Origin: Barnesiella merdipullorum
GTDB lineage: Bacteria > Bacteroidota > Bacteroidia > Bacteroidales > Barnesiellaceae
Direction: 5' to 3'
Assembly (NCBI GenBank): GCA_019116365.1
Contig: DXBT01000023.1
Span: 1 to 64,000 of the forward strand
Length of the DNA: 64,000 bases
Position 1 is the stretch's first letter. The number at the start of each line of letters is the position of its first letter. Below the pieces are notes generated by a model. It saw nothing but the letters and a program-made list of their open reading frames with translations. It searched no databases and was not told the DNA's origin. Shown here piece after piece: positions 60,396 to 64,000 of this stretch. A program made the position numbers and the translations under genes.

Positions 60396-61577
60396 ATGGG
60401 AAAAGAAAAAACATTCTACCAAGAGCTGAAGGCGAAGGGTTATACCCGCCGCCAGTTTCTCAAGTTCTGCGGCATCATGGGGGCCATGCTGGGGCTGCAA
60501 CAGAGCGGCCTGGCCCAGGTAGTCAACGCACTCCAGAGCAAGCCCCGCAAGCCGGTGCTCTGGTTCCACTTCCAGGAGTGTACCTGCTGCAGCGAGTCGT
60601 TCCTGCGTTCGTCGCACCCGCTCGTGGGGCAGATTCTGCTCGAGATGATTTCACTCGACTACTCCGACACGCTCATGGCGGCCAGCGGATTCCAGGCCGA
60701 GGAGGTGCGCGAGCGCTCCATGAAAGCCAACTGGGGCAAATACATCCTGATCGTCGAAGGCTCCGTCCCGCTGGGGAATCCCGGCTACTGCACCATCGCC
60801 GGGCAATCGGCCAAACAGATTTTCGACGAGGCCGCCCAAGGGGCAAGCGCCATCATCGCCTGGGGCAACTGCGCCTCATCGGGCTGTGTGCAGGGAGCCT
60901 ATCCCAACCCTACCGACGCCAAGCCCGTGCATAAAATCATCTCGGGCAAACCGGTCATTAACGTGCAGGGCTGTCCGCCCATCGCCGATGTCATGGCCGG
61001 GGTCATCACCTACATCCTCACTTTCGACCGGCTGCCCGAACTCGATGCCATGGGACGCCCCGTCACCTTCTACGGTCGCCGCATACACGACACCTGCTAC
61101 CGCCGGCCGGCCTTCGACGCCGGACTCTTTGTCGAGGCCTTCGACGACGAGAATGCCAAGAAGGGATACTGCCTCTACAAGATGGGATGCAAGGGCCCCA
61201 ACACCTTCAACTCGTGTGCCGTCATCAAATGGAACGAAGGGGTGAGCTACCCCATCCAGTCGGGACACGGCTGCATCGGGTGTGCCGAACCCGGCTTTTG
61301 GGATGCCGAACCCCTGTATCACCATCTGCCCCATGTCAACGGCTTTGGCATCGAAGCCACCGCCGACCAGATAGGACTGGGACTTACCGCCGTTGCCGCA
61401 GCCGGTGTGGCTGCCCATGCCATCGTAACCAATATCCAGAAACGGAAACTCATCAAGAACCAAATGGACAACGACGAGTTGAACCGCGAAGCCTTCGCCA
61501 CCGAAGAGCAACACATCGAACACCGGGAACAGGCTCTCGACCAAAAGGCCCGCCACCTGGAGAAAGAGAAAGACTAA
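60396..61577 (+). CDS. hyaA: Group 1 [NiFe]-hydrogenase small subunit with six-Cys proximal cluster
   Basis: 393 residues from the ATG at 60396. Tat signal YTRRQFLKF (Arg18, Arg19). Proximal cluster ligands Cys62, Cys65, Cys159 and Cys193, plus two extra cysteines Cys64 (ECTCCSES) and Cys164 (GNCASSGCVQ), the pair that defines the oxygen-tolerant [4Fe-3S] cluster of HoxK/Hya. Distal cluster: His231, Cys234, Cys259, Cys265. Medial 3Fe-4S: Cys274, Cys293, Cys296. A C-terminal span (about 327-347) anchors it in the membrane, followed by an unusually long charged tail of 46 residues. Transfers electrons from HyaB to HyaC. Confidence 0.95.
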   Translation: MGKEKTFYQELKAKGYTRRQFLKFCGIMGAMLGLQQSGLAQVVNALQSKPRKPVLWFHFQECTCCSESFLRSSHPLVGQILLEMISLDYSDTLMAASGFQAEEVRERSMKANWGKYILIVEGSVPLGNPGYCTIAGQSAKQIFDEAAQGASAIIAWGNCASSGCVQGAYPNPTDAKPVHKIISGKPVINVQGCPPIADVMAGVITYILTFDRLPELDAMGRPVTFYGRRIHDTCYRRPAFDAGLFVEAFDDENAKKGYCLYKMGCKGPNTFNSCAVIKWNEGVSYPIQSGHGCIGCAEPGFWDAEPLYHHLPHVNGFGIEATADQIGLGLTAVAAAGVAAHAIVTNIQKRKLIKNQMDNDELNREAFATEEQHIEHREQALDQKARHLEKEKD

Positions 61578-61596
61578 CCGATAAAACCATCGAATC

Positions 61597-63315
61597 ATGA
61601 CCAAACGAATTGTTGTTGATCCCATTACCCGAATCGAAGGCCATCTGCGCATCGAGGCCGATATCGAAGGGGGCGTCATCACCGACGCCTTCAGCTCGGG
61701 CACCATGATACGCGGCATCGAGATCATTGTCAAAGACCGCGACCCCCGCGACGTGTGGGCCTATGTGGGACGAGTGTGCGGCGTGTGCACCTCGATACAC
61801 TCGCTCTGCTCGGTACGGGCTGTCGAGAATGCCCTGGGCATTGTCGTTCCACCCAACGCCGAACAGGTGCGCAACCTCATGCAGTCGGCCGTGACCATAC
61901 AGGACCACGTGACCCACTTCTACCAATTGCAGGCTCTCGACTGGGTCGATGTCATGTCGGCTCTACATGCCGATCCCCGCAAGGCCGCCGAGGTAGCCCA
62001 AAGCCTCTCGGACTGGCCCAAGAACTCAATCGGATACTTCGTCGAGATACAGGAGCGCGTGCAACGCTTCATCGAAACCAGCCGTTACAGTATCTTCTCC
62101 AACGGCTACTGGGGACACCCGGCCTACAAACTGCCGCCCGAGGTCAACCTCGTGGCACTGGCCCACTACCTCGAAGCGCTCGACGTGCAGAAAGAGATGG
62201 TAAAGATACAGACCATCTTCGGCGGCAAGAATCCGCACCCCAACTTCCTGGTGGGCGGCATGGCCTGTGCCATCAACATCAACGACCCCAACGCCCTCAA
62301 CATGGAGCGGCTCAACTATGTGGCCCAGATTATCGAACGCACGCAAACCTTCGTGCAACAGGTCTATCTGCCCGACGTGCTGGCCATCCTCTCCTACTAC
62401 CCCGAGTGGACCCGCATCGGCGGCGGTCTGCACAACTACATCACCTATGGCGACTACCCCATGGGCCACTATGGCGAGCTATCGACCTACAAGAGTCCGC
62501 GAGGCATCGTCGTCGATCGCGACCTGTCGCGGGTAGTCGAGTTCGACCCCTGGGCGATGGACGGTCTGCTCGAGTTTGTCAACAACTCGTGGTACTCCTA
62601 CTCACAGGGCAAGGAGGTGGGCCTTCACCCCTCGGTGGGCGAGACAAACCTCGACTACACGGGGGCTACACCGCCCTACCAGTACCTCGAGCGCGACCAG
62701 CCCTACAGCTGGATAAAGACTCCCCGCTACAAGGGTATGCCCATGGAGACGGGGCCGCTGGCCCGCAACATCGTGGCTCATGCCTGCGGCGACGAAACCT
62801 ACGAGGCCATCACCCGGCGATGCCTCGACCAGCTGGGTGTCGGTTACGAGGCGATGTATTCTACCGCCGGACGCACCCTGGCCCGGGCCATCGAGGCCAG
62901 CCTGCTGGCCGACTGGCAAACCGACTTCTACACGGCCTTGCTGCGAAACATCAAAAGCGGCGACTACCGCATGTTCAACGGGGTCAAATGGGAACCCGAC
63001 ACCTGGCCCGAGACGGCACAGGGCGTGGGACTCACCGAGGCACCCCGCGGTGCACTGGCTCACTATGTCAACATCAAGGATGGCAAAGTGTCGAACTACC
63101 AGATGATCGTACCCACCACCTGGAATGCCTCACCCCGCGATACCCGTGGGGAACGGTCGGCTTTCGAGGCCTCGCTCATCGGCACCCCTGTCGCCGACCC
63201 GCAGACCCCGCTCGAGATTATCCGCACCATCCATTCGTTCGACCCCTGCATGGCCTGTGCCGTGCACCTTTACGACGAGCGGGGCGAGCACATACACCGC
63301 TGTGAAATGATATAA
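61597..63315 (+). CDS. hyaB: Group 1 [NiFe]-hydrogenase large (catalytic) subunit
   Basis: 572 residues. The L1 motif is RVCGVCTSIHSL (Cys61, Cys64); the L2 motif is FDPCMACAVH (Cys551, Cys554, His557). Together they hold nickel and iron. The 15 residues after His557 are the extension that the maturation endopeptidase removes; that endopeptidase gene is expected beyond the right edge. VDPITRIEGHLRIE at the start is the family opener. Exported as a complex with HyaA via the Tat signal. It splits H2 for respiration. Confidence 0.97.
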   Translation: MTKRIVVDPITRIEGHLRIEADIEGGVITDAFSSGTMIRGIEIIVKDRDPRDVWAYVGRVCGVCTSIHSLCSVRAVENALGIVVPPNAEQVRNLMQSAVTIQDHVTHFYQLQALDWVDVMSALHADPRKAAEVAQSLSDWPKNSIGYFVEIQERVQRFIETSRYSIFSNGYWGHPAYKLPPEVNLVALAHYLEALDVQKEMVKIQTIFGGKNPHPNFLVGGMACAININDPNALNMERLNYVAQIIERTQTFVQQVYLPDVLAILSYYPEWTRIGGGLHNYITYGDYPMGHYGELSTYKSPRGIVVDRDLSRVVEFDPWAMDGLLEFVNNSWYSYSQGKEVGLHPSVGETNLDYTGATPPYQYLERDQPYSWIKTPRYKGMPMETGPLARNIVAHACGDETYEAITRRCLDQLGVGYEAMYSTAGRTLARAIEASLLADWQTDFYTALLRNIKSGDYRMFNGVKWEPDTWPETAQGVGLTEAPRGALAHYVNIKDGKVSNYQMIVPTTWNASPRDTRGERSAFEASLIGTPVADPQTPLEIIRTIHSFDPCMACAVHLYDERGEHIHRCEMI

Positions 63316-63344
63316 CGACAACCCCTCAAAAAAAAGAAACCGTC

Positions 63345-64000
63345 ATGATAAGCCGCCGAAAATCCTTACGCGAAGTCTATGTATGGGAGCTGCCCGTGCG
63401 CATCTTCCACTGGGCCAATGCACTCGCTATCGTCGTGCTGTGCGTGACCGGCTACCTCATAGGCAACCCGCCAGCCATCCAGCACGCCACACCGCCCGAG
63501 GCCAACTACTGGTTTGGCTGGGTGCGGTTTATCCACTTTGTCGCCGCCTTCGTCTTCATTCTCAACTTTCTCGTGCGACTCTACTGGGCCTTTGCCGGCA
63601 ACTCGTTTGCCCGCTGGAACAACTACCTGCCCCTCACCCGCAAACAGTGGCGGGGCATATGCGACACCACCCGGGTCGATGTGTTGCTCCTCTCGCCCAA
63701 ACCCATTTACGACATCGGCCACAACAGCCTGGCGGCTTTCACCTACTTCGGGGTATTCATACTCTTCATCATCCAGACGGTCACCGGCCTGGCCATGTTC
63801 TGCGTATCGACCAACAACGTGATGGAACCCTTCTTCACATGGATACTGCAACTGTGCGGCGGATTCTTCGTGGTGCGACAAATACACCACATAGCCATGT
63901 GGGCCTTCATTCTCTTCTCCATCGCCCACATCTACCTGGTGTTCTACCACGACTACATCGAGCGCAACGGTATCGCCTCGTCGATTATAGGCGGGTGGAA
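63345..64000 (+). CDS. hyaC: Ni/Fe-hydrogenase cytochrome b subunit, partial (runs off the right edge)
   Basis: The first 218 codons are present, starting at the ATG at 63345 (30 bases after hyaB). The sequence starts EVYVWELPVRIFHWANALAI, with the first heme-b His, then WVRFIHFVAAFVFILNFLV and HHIAMWAFILFSIAHIYLVF, giving four membrane spans with paired His ligands. It passes electrons from HyaA to the quinone pool. Residue order matches HyaC/HupC. The 3' end is outside the window. Confidence 0.93.
   Translation, partial: MISRRKSLREVYVWELPVRIFHWANALAIVVLCVTGYLIGNPPAIQHATPPEANYWFGWVRFIHFVAAFVFILNFLVRLYWAFAGNSFARWNNYLPLTRKQWRGICDTTRVDVLLLSPKPIYDIGHNSLAAFTYFGVFILFIIQTVTGLAMFCVSTNNVMEPFFTWILQLCGGFFVVRQIHHIAMWAFILFSIAHIYLVFYHDYIERNGIASSIIGGW

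Noticed and set aside
61755..63305. Plus-strand open frame of 516 codons in a second frame
   Set aside because: Overlaps hyaB in another frame and is Arg/Pro/Gly-rich; hyaB carries both catalytic cysteine motifs.

Overview
The window looks like the chromosome of an anaerobic Bacteroidales bacterium. The evidence is a SusC/SusD pair under an ECF sigma/FecR switch, many promoters of the Bacteroidetes type (TTTG, about 20 bases, TAnnTTTG), a type IX secretion tail, DUF4836 and AsmA-like envelope proteins, FloA/NfeD and a TrpB2-type enzyme. The mix of a fairly GC-rich core, T9SS cargo and a [NiFe]-hydrogenase would fit a Barnesiella-like organism, but I cannot prove the genus from sequence alone.

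Layout. 1-5.4 kb (minus): start of a SusD lipoprotein, SusC porin, FecR anti-sigma and ECF sigma, an AT-rich glycan-uptake locus. 5.7-8.5 kb: tRNA-Gly(CCC), a YfcE-like phosphodiesterase and an AT-rich gene fusing a PD-(D/E)XK nuclease to a Schlafen-group-3 (DUF2075) helicase, probably horizontally acquired. 8.5-31 kb: housekeeping and envelope genes, namely a lipid kinase, DUF308 protein, TonB receptor, a nitroreductase-DUF2520-kdsC-maf operon, a transglutaminase-like protein, T9SS cargo with PKD repeats, an ATP-grasp-like orphan, a candidate small RNA, a DEAD-box helicase, an RluA pseudouridine synthase, an outer-membrane barrel, FabG plus TetR, initiator tRNA-fMet and an AsmA protein. 31-46 kb: DUF486, a TPR/PD40-NfeD-FloA operon, Fe-type superoxide dismutase, TrpB2, tRNA-Glu(CTC), a DUF4836 lipoprotein, an ABC transporter and a GT39-flavoprotein-GtrA operon likely to decorate surface glycans.

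46-53 kb (minus): a SPOR lipoprotein, hisGDCB, and a Pit phosphate transporter with its DUF47 partner. The his operon is preceded by a complete attenuation region: promoter, a 19-residue leader peptide with four His codons, and a terminator.

53-64 kb: MnmD, then a hydrogenase island. hypF-hypA-hypB and a methyltransferase run left; hypC-hypD-hypE-hyaA-hyaB-hyaC run right and leave the window inside hyaC. The small subunit carries the two extra cysteines that define the oxygen-tolerant [4Fe-3S] proximal cluster, unexpected in a presumed gut anaerobe. HypA/B deliver nickel, HypF/E make the cyanide ligands, HypC/D assemble the Fe(CN)2CO unit, and HyaABC is a membrane-bound uptake hydrogenase exported by Tat and feeding electrons to quinone through cytochrome b.

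Starts were moved inward from the longest open frame wherever a downstream ATG agreed better with family N-termini or with the promoter. Base composition remarks are by eye. No database search was possible.
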